Made by a program: the position numbers and the translations under genes. This document shows, in pieces, positions 42,701 through 49,634 of a stretch of DNA of 64,000 nt. Source of the stretch: Antedon mediterranea (taxonomy: Eukaryota; Echinodermata; Crinoidea; Comatulida; Antedonidae); NCBI RefSeq assembly GCF_964355755.1, contig NC_092679.1, positions 4,032,001-4,096,000 on the forward strand. The letters run 5' to 3'. How positions within the stretch are numbered: the first letter of the stretch is position 1; every line of letters begins with the position of its first letter. The notes under the pieces were generated by a model. It was not told the DNA's origin and made no database searches. It worked only from the letters and a program-made list of their open reading frames with translations.

Positions 42701-45700
42701 TAATATATTATATATTTTAGTTATATTTATTCATTTTGCAATCAAATTTATTGTGTTTATTATTATTTGCAACACTTATTAACTAAAATGTTAATCTAGT
42801 TCAAATTGATGTTTTTAGAGGACTTTTCCAGGTAAAAGAAAGAAAGTTCTTTCAGTACATATTCATATTTTTTGTATAATGTTTTGTATTGAAATGCACA
42901 TTTGATCATTTTGTAAAAATGTTTAAAAAATATTTATATATATTTGCTTTTGGAAATAAAAATGACATAATTGGTTTGATTGCAAGATATAAATAATTAT
43001 TGCATAAACTAAGGTAAGTTTTTACTAATAGAATAGTCTTAGTTTAATATAATTTTATCAATTGAAAACTTAGTGAGTTCCCTTATTTGTTTAGATATCC
43101 CGGCTAATAATGTTAATACTTAGTGGAGACTTTATACAAATACGACACTAAAGACGGCAAAGCATTAGTCCAACTACTGCACATGCTTTTAAACCAAACA
43201 GAGTTGTGATAGCTTCCTTGACCATGCCAAGTTCATAAATTTGGAAGGGCGTAAATTCTCCTTAGAATGTTCTCACCCTCTATTATGTTAACGTAAAGAC
43301 TAGGATAACCTAAAGCTCTCTGTCTACACTATCAAACTAGTTTGACTAGTGATGTGCCCAAATATGGTAGTGATGTGCCCAAATATGGTAGTGATGTGCC
43401 CAAATATGGTAGTGATATTCCCAAATATTGTAGTGATTTGACATAATATGTCGATATATGTTCACATCATATTTTTATATAAATATAAATTTGTATACAT
43501 AAAATTTGATAGTGTAGACAAGGCTTAATAGTAGATAAACGTTAAGAAATGCAAAATTCTCCACATACTTTTATTATTTAATACTTAATTTTTTGTTAAT
43601 TATCTCATAGAACGAGCACAAAGTCTTGATGATACCCAGTCGCCTGGAACCGAACGTCGTGGCAGCAGGGGTCTGATGTCTCGGATACGCAGTCGCTCAC
43701 GTGAGATACTCGATGATCTCAAATACAATTCTGCATCAAATTTATCGAAAATGGACCAATCGGAAGGGCAAATGGTAGGTAAACGTCCCAAGTGGTACAC
43801 AGTCGATGCTGACCATTCATTCTGATTTGGTGTATGACTTTAAATTGTCATCCCAAACAATAGGTGGTGCTATTTAGATATAGTTCTACCCAACAATAGG
43901 TGGCACCATTTAAATTGTTCTGATTACAAATAATTAACCTGTTATGTATGAATGATTTGTTTATAACAAAGTAGATATATCCAGGAGTTGTCTAGACACT
44001 TTTTTAATTTTTGATAGATCTATGTTTTACTGTATATTTCTGTGTTGCTTTGGTGTTGTAAGCATAAACATTTTAAAGTGTTTGTTGGGATTACTGTATT
44101 TGACCTAGTATACAGTCAACTCTCCCAATACCGGACTCTCTGAAAACCAGAAACTCTCCCAATACCAGACTTTTTTTGAGGACCAAAAGGTCCCAAATTT
44201 ATATTTACCATTAAAAACACATTCCGAATACCAGACTTTCCGGAAAACCAGACTTATTTGGCCGGCCCAAAGGTGTCCGGTATTGGGAGAGTTGACTGTA
44301 ATACCATACACTCAAACATTACCCGTCCCACCCTGATTTAAGTTTGGTTGCTGACTCTACACTTGAGACTTAACTCATATACTGTCAACTCAACTAAAAA
44401 GCTGTCAATATCTAAGTATAGTTTAGCCCCCCTCCCCCCCCCCCCTTCTTGCCTGGACGGGCCAAATATAGAATATACTGAGTCAAATATAGTATGTTTT
44501 TTAATTTTGCTTTTTTTAATGTCATATTTAAGTGTTGTTGCTTGCTTCGTAGTTTTACTGAGCACTATTCATGTTTGCTGTGGTATAAATTAAGTTTTTT
44601 TTTACTTTCATATGATTTTTTTTCTGGTAAAAGTTTCCATTTTACTCACACATTTAAGGTTTGATTAATAGTTCATTGGGTGATTGAACCAAATTTAGAT
44701 TTTTTTCTTTCACTACCTTGATACGTGGCACCTTGAAGTCAGGTTGCCCTTGTTATCTTTCATCCAATACTGATCTTTTTTTTCAATATATAACTATCAA
44801 CCAATACAGCACACATTTTGTTTTAAAAAAAATAAGTATTATTGATCTTATGTGTATAAACACCTAACAAATTCATTAAACAAACAAAATTTAATTGTTT
44901 AATTGATATATTTATAATTAATATAATTATTTAATAAGTTGTAATTATATTTACAGGTTTACCATGTATGATGTTGTATGGTTTTAGTAAGAATTATTAT
45001 TTTTACAACGCTGCACTTTATTTTGCACAGGCAATATTTATTTTTGCAATTTATGCAACCATTTTTTATTTGCTGTGAATTAATATTTAAAGAATATGTG
45101 GCGTGACATAGAAATTATTAGATTAAATATTAGCATTATTTGACAATTTATTATTTAAAAATTTGAGTTTTATTACATTAAATTAGGATAAATTTAGTCA
45201 AATAAATGTTTATTTTTAGATTATATTTTATAGATATATTCTTGCGCAAACCAAAACTGCTACATTAGTTTTAGTTATTAAATACAATTAAAAGATAGGC
45301 TAAATGTGTAAAATGTGATCTATTTTCAGTCCCTTTGTTGCTGTTCTTGATAGTTTGGTATGTTACAAAAAAGTATGATTATGCATTAGTATATGATGCA
45401 TTAGTATATAATGCATTAGTATATGATGCATTAGTATAATGGTGCATTAGTATATAATGCATTAGTATGAAAGAAATAACAAACATTTTGAGAATACCTA
45501 CTAAAATCCTGTTGGACAAAAGAATGAGAAATGCTTAACTTATCTGTCTACACTATCAAACTAGTTTGACCAAAAAAAAGTGTTATGTGCCCAAATATGG
45601 TAGTGATATGACATAATTATGTCCATATATGGGCACATCACATTTTTTTGTCACATAGAGTTTTATAGTGTAGACAGAGGTTTAGAAAAACAATGCATTC

Positions 45701-47199
45701 ATGCTATGAACTTAATGGTTTATTTTGTTTTTTATAAGAGAGTTAACGTCTTAGTTGCGTATGTTATGAAGTTTATTTTATAAAGATTGTTTTTTTTTTT
45801 TTTTTTTTCATGCTAGCTTTAACATGCATTTAACTAACACTTTGTTTCGGTTTTGTGTCTACACTGGCATATCAAGATTATTACTTTAAAACCCCTTTTG
45901 GCACTTAGTCTTGCACCTGAGAAAGATAACTACATAATAAGCCATTCTGGGGGGAAAAGGCTCTTATACATAAAGCCCCCATTGATGTTTGCACAACCTA
46001 ATATTCAACCTAGTGCCTAGTGGGTGCAGAGATGATCTGATTTGGTAGTGAATTCCATTTATCCACGATTTTGATTCTGTTCAATTTGAGTTCTTGATCT
46101 TGATGTGCCACTGTCTGTCATTCATTGCATCATTTTACTATTTGTTGTTTTTCTTTGCATTGCTTTTATTGTTTAATGTTGCATGTTGTTGGCTTTTGCT
46201 TTCTTAAGGAGATGGATGCTTTTAATATTTTCTGTCATCTAATTTCACACTATCATGCACTGTTTGATGGCCTAATAATATAGTTTTAATATTAGGGGAA
46301 CAAACTATCCATCCATCCACCATCATTCTATCTTGCAGTCTCTTCCAATTGGAGAACCGTTCATGACTTCGACTCTTGTGCAACCAGAAGAGGCAACATC
46401 ACGATCAGCAGTTGCTGCGTATACCACTAGTCTTAACAGTCGCTACTCTGATCGTGTAGATCTTGACACGACGCCGCCGGTCTCGTTGGATAAACACATA
46501 AACGTTGTGTCTGATGTTGTGTATGATGAGGATCCCATCGATGTTGTCAATGGAGACTTCAATTCATTTCGCAATAGTAGACATAATCCTGGGTATAATT
46601 CTCCTACTCATATTAACAGTCCTCAAGGGCCATCGGCTTCAACACCAAGATCTAATAATCTGAATCCATCTGTATATGCTGCTATTCCATATCACAAGCT
46701 GACACCCACTGATAGAACAACACCCCCAACCATCACTAAAAAGACGCCCCCTGTCGGGCATAAAGTAATACATCCAAAGCCACGATATCCACAGAATCTT
46801 CAATCTCCAAAATTAGGAGGCTCTCCGCAAGAGAGTTCACCGCGAGACCCTGTTAATATTCCAGTCGATCCTATGAATGTGTCCTCGACCAGGTCGCCGC
46901 GAGATAGGGTCAGACAGCCTCCGATTGGTCGTACTAAATCAAATAACTTCACTTCCGAACATTCCCACTCGCTAACGAGAAAAAACAGTCTCCCTAAACA
47001 TGTTTATGAAAAACCGGCGAAGATCTATGGATCGGAGTCGAATCTTGCAATTAACTCAACAAAGACGACACCTGGTGATGGTAAAAACAAGGGGAAGCTT
47101 CCAACAAATGGCCAAGAGGCCGCCGACGCAACAGATAGTACTAAAGACGACGCGGCGAAGAAAGAGAACTCTATTTGGTACGAATACGGATGTGTCTAA
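12583..47199 (+). CDS. CCDC88C: Girdin/Daple-like scaffold protein (CCDC88 family), 5'-partial
   Basis: A large scaffold with an N-terminal HOOK domain (microtubule/dynein-linked), a very long coiled coil and a disordered C-terminus; vertebrate relatives link trimeric G proteins, actin and Dishevelled/Wnt signalling. Exons, all joined in phase: 12583-12795, 17241-17381, 18681-18920, 22920-23078, 25434-25716, 26074-27485, 28261-28388, 28642-28731, 32305-32442, 32956-33031, 33355-34004, 34290-34395, 34534-34679, 34904-34993, (35273-35326 optional), 36717-36762, 37233-37389, 38487-38642, 39648-39734, 41064-41171, 41304-41393, 41996-42076, 43611-43774, 46339-47199. They encode 1873 residues (1891 with the cassette), close to girdin or Daple without the first ~100. 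Order and sequence follow vertebrate girdin closely. The last four residues YGCV match the Daple PDZ ligand; I therefore use the Daple symbol, but invertebrates may have a single gene equally related to both. No Galpha-binding-and-activating (GBA) motif was seen. Confidence 0.93.
14190..15390. mobile_element. Foldback element with nested inner MITE
   Basis: Outer ends are ttatggaacgccgtttacgc and gcgtaaacggcgttccata. Arms of ~400 bp carry mirror-image minisatellites (tgaaatgttttgaa on the left, ttcaaaacatttca on the right), then ctcgcgat...taggcctaag...ggagatgagggtaccc in opposite orientations. An inner element (~14582-14993) has its own ~50-bp inverted ends starting gcctggcgcacactagagc. Open frames on both strands ([14 protein letters not shown] repeats) come from the minisatellite and are not genes. 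Confidence 0.88.
14582..14993. mobile_element. Inner MITE inside the foldback
   Basis: Inverted ends gcctggcgcacactagagct...ggctgagccaactggcacga and their complement at 14939-14993, with a TAA/TTA at the outer edges. Internal words ggcgcacacttgagg and ggcacgcgtg are repeated. Confidence 0.75.
16825..17276. repeat. Tandem duplication of an intron 3' end plus 36 bp of exon
   Basis: Two diverged copies (about 16825-17063 and 17062-17276) each carry intron sequence, an acceptor (cacag at 17022-17026; aacag at 17236-17240) and the same first 36 exon bases ([12 protein letters not shown] codons). Only the second copy continues into real exon. In the first copy the frame hits a stop about 21 codons after the copied exon piece, so it is a decoy. 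Confidence 0.85.
17241..17381 (+). CDS. CCDC88C: CCDC88 exon: end of HOOK domain
   Basis: 47 codons, phase 0 on both sides. [14 protein letters not shown] and [13 protein letters not shown] correspond to the ENVFDLQW / LKRLIDERDEHSE stretch of vertebrate girdin. The acceptor is the downstream copy of a duplicated splice site. Confidence 0.92.
17424..17590. mobile_element. Family A MITE
   Basis: Termini are agctctgtccacactatcaaac and tgatagtgtactgtagacagaga. The central tandem words catatcactaccatatatggg are present. It lies 43 bp past a CCDC88 exon. Confidence 0.85.
18681..18920 (+). CDS. CCDC88C: CCDC88 exon: linker and first coiled coil
   Basis: 80 codons in phase 0 between ttttcag and GAG|gtataa. 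It encodes a short Ser/Pro segment ([15 protein letters not shown]) and then [20 protein letters not shown], matching the VELADAKAKIRRLRQELEEK region of girdin. Confidence 0.92.
18957..19123. mobile_element. Family B MITE, copy 1
   Basis: A palindromic element with ends ctttcacacctgttccgg and ccggaacagatgtgaaa. Internal arms carry caaatcaaatcgaat and its complement. A second copy is at 42168-42346. It starts 37 bp after a CCDC88 exon. Confidence 0.75.
21146..21289. mobile_element. Family A MITE, inverted orientation
   Basis: Left end aagctctgtctacactattaaactagtttgac and right end cataaagtttgatagtgtagacagagctt are intact inverted termini. Confidence 0.85.
22245..22510. repeat. Tandem repeat, ~88-bp unit, three copies
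   Basis: Each copy has 'cctattaggggaacactttcctgtg', 'aatgaggggaacataagtttcaacactacaccc' and 'aactcctattcaaggga'. Related diverged pieces occur at about 22780-22870 and 27575-27720, so the unit belongs to a dispersed family. Confidence 0.8.
22920..23078 (+). CDS. CCDC88C: CCDC88 exon: conserved Hook-type coiled coil
   Basis: 53 codons, phase 0. [19 protein letters not shown] followed by [20 protein letters not shown] is the most conserved coiled-coil signature shared by Hook and CCDC88 proteins. Confidence 0.94.
23106..23264. mobile_element. Family A MITE
   Basis: Ends aagctctgtctacactatcaaac and tttgatagtgtaggcagagctt. It begins 28 bp after the CCDC88 exon at 22920-23078. Confidence 0.85.
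24066..24515 (-). mobile_element. 3' end of a non-LTR retrotransposon (LINE), 5'-truncated
   Basis: On the minus strand, 24512 to about 24355 encodes the end of a LINE reverse-transcriptase [24 protein letters not shown], then after a small frame break [19 protein letters not shown] and a stop. This matches the known C-terminal pattern HPL..F..L.SG.RYR / SF.P.AI.LYN. An AT-rich 3' UTR follows, with a TGACTATGACTATG tail (plus strand: catagtcatagtcatagtcata at 24068-24090). The position of the 5' truncation is uncertain. Confidence 0.75.
25131..25288. mobile_element. Family A MITE
   Basis: Ends aagctctgtctacactatcaaa and tttcgatagtgtaaaccgagctt. Internal words catatcattaccatatttggg repeat twice. 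Confidence 0.82.
25434..25716 (+). CDS. CCDC88C: CCDC88 exon: coiled coil
   Basis: 94 codons plus one base (phase 1 out), acceptor tattttcag, donor CCAT|gtacgt. It reads as heptads: [20 protein letters not shown] is the counterpart of girdin ELKEDNQVLLETKTMLEDQL. Confidence 0.92.
25826..25993. mobile_element. Family A MITE with expanded core
   Basis: The left end aagctttgtctatactattaaac is followed by a core in which the 21-nt unit atatcactaccatatttgggc occurs four times. The right end is shortened to gagacagagctt. It lies 80 bp before the large CCDC88 exon. Confidence 0.85.
26074..27485 (+). CDS. CCDC88C: CCDC88 main coiled-coil exon (1.4 kb)
   Basis: 471 codons of unbroken heptad repeats rich in Glu, Lys, Leu and Asn, phase 1 in and 0 out (AGAGAG|gttagt). 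Colinear landmarks with vertebrate girdin include [50 protein letters not shown] and [10 protein letters not shown] at the end. The frame stays open 5' into the intron and a neighbouring MITE, but the ctttcag acceptor at 26073 and the phase mark the real boundary. Confidence 0.95.
28261..28731 (+). CDS. CCDC88C: CCDC88 exons 28261-28388 and 28642-28731
   Basis: Two coiled-coil exons. [20 protein letters not shown] and [19 protein letters not shown] match girdin DLVSEKLKTQQMNNDLEKL / KIGLNKERLL. Phase 2 at both following junctions (AAAG|gtacaa; CAAAG|gtttgt). Confidence 0.93.
28853..28935 (-). repeat. Dispersed repeat shared with 62.6-63.1 kb
   Basis: On the minus strand it reads cactatgtcggtcggtcgg, aacactaactcaaatttgagc and gactgcagccatgtatatggcc. 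The same words, slightly diverged, appear in both copies of the tandem duplication at 62591-63274. Confidence 0.75.
30545..32116 (+). mobile_element. Non-autonomous Helitron
   Basis: The element starts with TC (30545) right after a host A and ends with CTAG (32113-32116) right before a host T, the expected A|T insertion. A perfect 9-bp hairpin (aactcgtca / tgacgagtt, loop aag, 32086-32106) ends 6 bp before CTAG, as Helitrons require. Short words ATCCGC / GCGGATAACT occur near both ends. The 1.57-kb body is richer in CG words than its surroundings, has two diverged copies of 'ttgtgacgtcatcrtatggcca', and no Rep/helicase frame, so it must rely on proteins made elsewhere. Confidence 0.72.
32305..33031 (+). 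CDS. CCDC88C: CCDC88 exons 32305-32442 and 32956-33031
   Basis: Coiled coil with [17 protein letters not shown], then a short Ser-rich hinge and [20 protein letters not shown], the counterpart of girdin ELLKVKDRLIEVERN. Junctions GTTAA|gtaagt and GAG|gtacgt; phases 2 and 0. Confidence 0.92.
32673..32756. repeat. Short direct duplication, ~36-bp unit
   Basis: The segment 'aataaacatcccagggcttttatttatttcctc' occurs twice in tandem, with a third partial start. It lies in a CCDC88 intron. Confidence 0.7.
33355..34004 (+). CDS. CCDC88C: CCDC88 exon: Gln/Asn-rich coiled coil
   Basis: 216 codons plus two bases. The run of ...LQxQxxxLQxENxxL heptads ([20 protein letters not shown]) matches the NNLQAQ / AKLQVENSTLNSQ segment of girdin, followed by [20 protein letters not shown] and [14 protein letters not shown]. 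Acceptor ttctttag, donor ACAG|gtgaga. Confidence 0.94.
34048..34210. mobile_element. Family A MITE, inverted orientation
   Basis: Ends aagctctgtctacactatcaaactagtttgac and gaagtttgataatgtagacaaagctt; 43 bp after a CCDC88 exon. Confidence 0.85.
34290..34679 (+). CDS. CCDC88C: CCDC88 exons 34290-34395 and 34534-34679
   Basis: Distal coiled coil: [20 protein letters not shown], then [20 protein letters not shown] and [18 protein letters not shown], matching girdin LSQLKGNLEEENRHLLDQI / LMLQNRTLLEQNMESKDL. Phases 0 then 2. Confidence 0.94.
34904..34993 (+). CDS. CCDC88C: CCDC88 exon: end of coiled coil
   Basis: Encodes [20 protein letters not shown] then [11 protein letters not shown], nearly identical to girdin [21 protein letters not shown]. 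Donor AAAAAG|gtatat, phase 2 in and out. Confidence 0.95.
35273..35326 (+). CDS. CCDC88C: Possible CCDC88 cassette exon, 18 codons
   Basis: Flanked by caaattctag and TCTGG|gtgagt, 54 bp long and phase 2 on both sides, so it can be included or skipped without changing frame. It would add [19 protein letters not shown] to the linker after the coiled coil. I know no counterpart in vertebrate girdin; the support is splice signals and phase only. Confidence 0.5.
36338..36518. mobile_element. Family C MITE, copy 1
   Basis: Inverted termini aagcgtggttcacactag and ctagtgggaaccaagctt. Long internal palindrome arms contain ggacgtaacgcaacgcaag and its complement. Related copies are at 40250 and 49890. 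Confidence 0.78.
36717..36762 (+). CDS. CCDC88C: CCDC88 exon ending in a GC splice donor
   Basis: 15 codons ([15 protein letters not shown]) joined to the previous exon at phase 2. The 3' junction is CATAAG|gcaagt, a GC-AG intron; no GT fits the frame here. Together with the next exon it forms the basic patch that follows the coiled coil in girdin (KLIKSKKDINRERQKS). Confidence 0.85.
36811..36876 (+). repeat. tRNA-like SINE head
   Basis: TAGCTTGGTGGTTTACCGTGC resembles a tRNA A box with D-loop, and GAGTTCAATCG resembles a B box. The sequence runs straight into the minisatellite at 36870-37125. Confidence 0.5.
36870..37125. repeat. Minisatellite, 24-bp unit, ~10 copies
   Basis: Consensus unit ttcaatcctgacctagtgtcaagg with copies of 23-25 bp that become more uniform toward 37000-37090. 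The in-frame peptide FNPDLVS is a by-product. Each unit carries a B-box-like GTTCAATCC. Confidence 0.9.
37233..37389 (+). CDS. CCDC88C: CCDC88 exon: basic patch and Ser-rich segment
   Basis: [20 protein letters not shown] continues the basic patch, and [20 protein letters not shown] parallels girdin SSVGSNSLEDGQTLGTKK. Acceptor attcttcag, donor CCAG|gtgaga, phase 1 out. Confidence 0.9.
37862..37985. mobile_element. Family A MITE core expansion without termini
   Basis: The 21-nt unit tagtgatatgcccaaatatgg is repeated five times, followed by the usual tagtgatatgacatcattatgtccatatatgggc. Both inverted termini are missing. Confidence 0.8.
38201..38326. mobile_element. Family A MITE, short copy
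   Basis: Ends aagccttgtctacactatcaaac and aaagtttgatagtgtagacagagctt with a reduced core. Confidence 0.83.
38487..38642 (+). CDS. CCDC88C: CCDC88 exon with two in-phase donors
   Basis: [12 protein letters not shown] is followed by [20 protein letters not shown] and [15 protein letters not shown]. Donors at CCAAG|gtaatc (38522) and AGAAG|gtagtg (38642) both leave phase 1 and both join the next exon in frame, so a 40-residue basic/Ser segment could be optional. Confidence 0.8.
39648..41393 (+). CDS. CCDC88C: CCDC88 exons 39648-39734, 41064-41171, 41304-41393
   Basis: Three small tail exons, all phase 1 to phase 1, so each can be skipped singly. They encode [40 protein letters not shown] and [20 protein letters not shown]. 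Acceptors tttacag, ttattag, ctctttctcag; donors G|gtaggg, G|gtaaat, G|gtagta. The tail is Ser- and acidic-rich and probably disordered. I recognise no domain. Confidence 0.82.
40250..40400. mobile_element. Family C MITE, copy 2
   Basis: Ends agcttggttcccacttggg and ccaagtgggatccagggtt, with internal ccaatcac/gtgattgg-type palindrome words. Confidence 0.7.
40493..40630. mobile_element. Family A MITE
   Basis: Ends aagctctgtctatactatcaaa and aaagtttgatagcatagacagagctt. Confidence 0.83.
41996..42076 (+). CDS. CCDC88C: CCDC88 exon: Lys-rich segment
   Basis: 27 codons, phase 1 to 1: a polybasic run [10 protein letters not shown] followed by [13 protein letters not shown]. Acceptor tttccgttag, donor TTCTG|gtatgg. 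Confidence 0.8.
42168..42346. mobile_element. Family B MITE, copy 2
   Basis: Nearly perfect inverted termini ggcctttcacacctgtgaaccgg and ccgtgctggaacaggtgtgaaaggcc, with long internal arms (atcaaatcgaatgtcaatgtt and complement). Confidence 0.85.
43313..43526. mobile_element. Family A MITE with expanded core
   Basis: Ends aagctctctgtctacactatcaaac and ttgatagtgtagacaaggctt. The core unit tagtgatgtgcccaaatatgg occurs four times. Confidence 0.85.
43611..43774 (+). CDS. CCDC88C: CCDC88 exon: Arg-rich tail segment
   Basis: Encodes [20 protein letters not shown] then [20 protein letters not shown]. Phase 1 in, phase 0 out (CAAATG|gtaggt). RSRSRE is a likely phosphorylation-rich basic stretch. Confidence 0.88.
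44113..44298. mobile_element. pogo/Tigger-like MITE with TA target duplication
   Basis: Perfect inverted ends CAGTCAACTCTCCCAATACC and GGTATTGGGAGAGTTGACTG are flanked by TA on each side. Several internal 'aataccagact' subrepeats occur. The CAGT...CTC terminus and TA target are typical of the pogo/Tigger branch of Tc1/mariner. Confidence 0.8.
45375..45472. repeat. Minisatellite, ~15-bp unit
   Basis: Six copies of gatgcattagtatat, with slight length variation. Confidence 0.85.
45541..45683. mobile_element. Family A MITE
   Basis: Left end tatctgtctacactatcaaactagtttgac (first bases altered) and right end gagttttatagtgtagacagagg. Confidence 0.8.
46339..47199 (+). CDS. CCDC88C: CCDC88 last exon: Ser/Pro-rich tail and PDZ ligand
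   Basis: 286 codons from tatcttgcag to TAA. The first 250 residues are rich in Ser, Pro, Thr and Asn with SPR/TPP motifs and look disordered ([20 protein letters not shown]). The C-terminus is IWYEYGCV. In vertebrate Daple the final Gly-Cys-Val binds the Dishevelled PDZ domain, so conservation of YGCV suggests the Wnt link is ancestral. The poly(A) signals follow in the 3' UTR. Confidence 0.93.
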   Translation, partial: SLPIGEPFMTSTLVQPEEATSRSAVAAYTTSLNSRYSDRVDLDTTPPVSLDKHINVVSDVVYDEDPIDVVNGDFNSFRNSRHNPGYNSPTHINSPQGPSASTPRSNNLNPSVYAAIPYHKLTPTDRTTPPTITKKTPPVGHKVIHPKPRYPQNLQSPKLGGSPQESSPRDPVNIPVDPMNVSSTRSPRDRVRQPPIGRTKSNNFTSEHSHSLTRKNSLPKHVYEKPAKIYGSESNLAINSTKTTPGDGKNKGKLPTNGQEAADATDSTKDDAAKKENSIWYEYGCV

Positions 47200-49310
47200 A
47201 ACTTTAATTGGAATTTATAAATTGGATTTTGTATATTGTGGCCAGACTGATCAATATGTGTATATATTTGGTAGAATATGAGATTATAGATTTATTAATG
47301 ATAATGTTTCCAGCCTTTTTTTAAAGCTTTATTTTAAAAAATGTGTGTAACTGTTTAATGTGGATATTGAAGATGTGTTTATTCGGTGCTTCTTCCCGCC
47401 ATTCTCAATTACAGATGTCAATGGATTACTCTGTATCTTTCAATTAATAATCAATCAATTAATTTATTATGTGATAACTAATAAAATTCAACTATTGGAA
47501 ATAGTACAATAGATTTTAAAATTGTCTTTGGAACAATTAATTAAATAGGTATTCAAATTTCAAATTAAAATATTTTATTGTTGCATTGCTAATGCTGGTT
47601 AGACAAGAAAAGAATTGTTTTTATACATTTGACAAACAGAAGATGCTAAAAAGAATAATATTTGCAATCCATGCATTTTCATTTATATGTAATCACCATT
47701 TTATGTTGCACTTTTCACTGGTTATGGCTTTCATTACGAACCACGCTGGTTCCATATTTTATTCTATCCACTGTGCTTTGGTACATGCTGCTATACTAAA
47801 ATCACAAGAAGGTAAATGGTATTTTAAACCAAATAGCATGAAAGAAAAAGTAAAATGGTTATTGCAAGTGGCAATTATTGTACTGTATTATAAGGTCATA
47901 GGTAAAAGCATAGCGCTTTTGGTACATTGCTCGCTTGCTATAGTCATAAGATATCAGAATGGTGCTAAATGCTTTTTGTAAAGTCCCACAAGAATGGATA
48001 GATGACTTAAGAGATACAACACATTAACTATAACTTCCTACAGGTCAAAGGTCAAAGAAAACATTATAGTAGACACGTGACACCCTTTTTACAGTAACGT
48101 TTGTAAATACACAATTGAAGTACTAAATCTAACAAACCAATAACGGTTGCTTAAATTAATTTAACATATTGTCAGATGACATAAATAATTCCATTGAATA
48201 ATTGTTTTTGACTATAGTCCTATTAGGATGTATTATTAGACTGTATACAGTCAATTCTTTCTCATTTTATGAACACTATTGGGATTGAGGTGTACCTAAA
48301 TAAGAAATGTACATTTTTAATTATCCATTATTGTTCTTTGTAAAATACATTTAATGTCAGATTTAAAGATTTTATTTTGTAACATCACATCACATGTGTG
48401 TTTATATTTGTTTTGAATGCTAATGGCATTATAATTGTAAATAAATAATAGGCTTTGTAAATTAAAATTACAGTAGACTAAGGGACAATGTCAAACCTTT
48501 TCTACTGCAGTTACTCCAGTAAGTGCATTTGTTTACACTGTTTATGTATTCATTTTTGTGTGGTAATCAAACACATGGTTTATTACAGTGACTCCCTTAT
48601 AAACCTGAATTAAAAGAGATGTAATTACTCCAGTAACTGCAGTAGAAGATGGTCCTTCAATAAATCGTTAATTATGCTTTCTGTAAAAATGGAAGGAGTA
48701 AGGTTGCATGTTTAATTGTTATGTTTGTACTAAGTACTAAAAGTTTGTTTTCCTGATCAGATCCATGCCTCTTATACCGATACCGTGAAATAATATAGGA
48801 TAGGAAATAATCTAGCTACCGGATTGCTGTATTTTGTTTTCCTTCATGAGAATTTTCCAACCATATTTCCTAGCATTCGTTCGCTGTTTTCATAGACCTT
48901 TTGTAGCACATGCGCACTATCAAGTATGTATCAAAAAACTGTATACAAGTGTAAATCTGGTATTATTTTCGAATGATATATATTTTTGTGTTAGTCTAGT
49001 GTGATGCTTAGCATGGGTGATTTCAGTAGTTAAGTTAATTAGGGGTCTGGTAAACCAATGCAACGTGTGTGCCTTCCTATCCCAAGTATTTGTGTAATTT
49101 AAAGTGTAGTTTTGTTCTTTGTTTTCAGTGTTATTATTTTGTACAGTAATATAGCAATGATGTGGTATATCTTATTGTATATTTACTAGAAAATGATTTT
49201 AATTGGTTGTATATTTTGTTCTTTCTTTTATAAATTAATTACTTTCCGGTACTTTGCTTTGCATATTTTTGTTTTGAAGCCGAAATAAATGAAATGACAT
49301 CCACTTTGAC
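47200..49310 (+). other. CCDC88 3' UTR (inferred)
   Basis: AT-rich non-coding DNA after the TAA. Candidate AATAAA signals are at 47480, 48440 and 49284. A 131-codon open frame at 47586-47981 shows no family resemblance and no codon bias and is treated as chance. Confidence 0.5.
49284..49289 (+). terminator. Poly(A) signal, distal, CCDC88
   Basis: AATAAA in 'gccgaaataaatgaaatg', the last good plus-strand signal before the converging gene. Confidence 0.4.
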
Positions 49311-49614
49311 ACTATTAAATTTCTTTTTATTTTTGTGCATTCCTTTCTAACGAAATCTCACGAAATTTCTTGAAAACGTGATTTTCAACTGATCCAACGC
49401 TTTGATCCAACTGGTTTCGTGGCGTTTAAAAGTATCCAGTTTTCCCAACAAGGTATTTCATATTAAGTAAATTTGATTTGAATCAGAACTCCTTTTATTT
49501 TCGTGTCTTCCTTTTCTAATGAATGATTTGATTTTTTTGCATGGCGTGTTTTCCCAACAAGCTATTTTATATGCAGTTAATTTGATTTGAATCGGAACTC
49601 TACAAGACACGTAC

Positions 49615-49620
49615 TTTATT
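49615..49620 (-). terminator. Poly(A) signal, DGLUCY-like gene
   Basis: AATAAA on the minus strand, 15 bp after the TAA of the DGLUCY-like reading frame, implying a very short 3' UTR. Confidence 0.5.
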
Positions 49621-49634
49621 TGACTTCATCCGTT

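Noticed and set aside
42824-42836. 13-bp microexon (tttttag, AGGACTTTTCCAG, gtaaaa) between CCDC88 exons
   Set aside because: It would shift the phase and cause an early stop in exon 43611-43774; direct joining of 42076 to 43611 is in phase.
47586-47981. 131-codon open frame in the CCDC88 3' UTR
   Set aside because: No family resemblance, AT-driven composition, no splice signals; consistent with chance in UTR.
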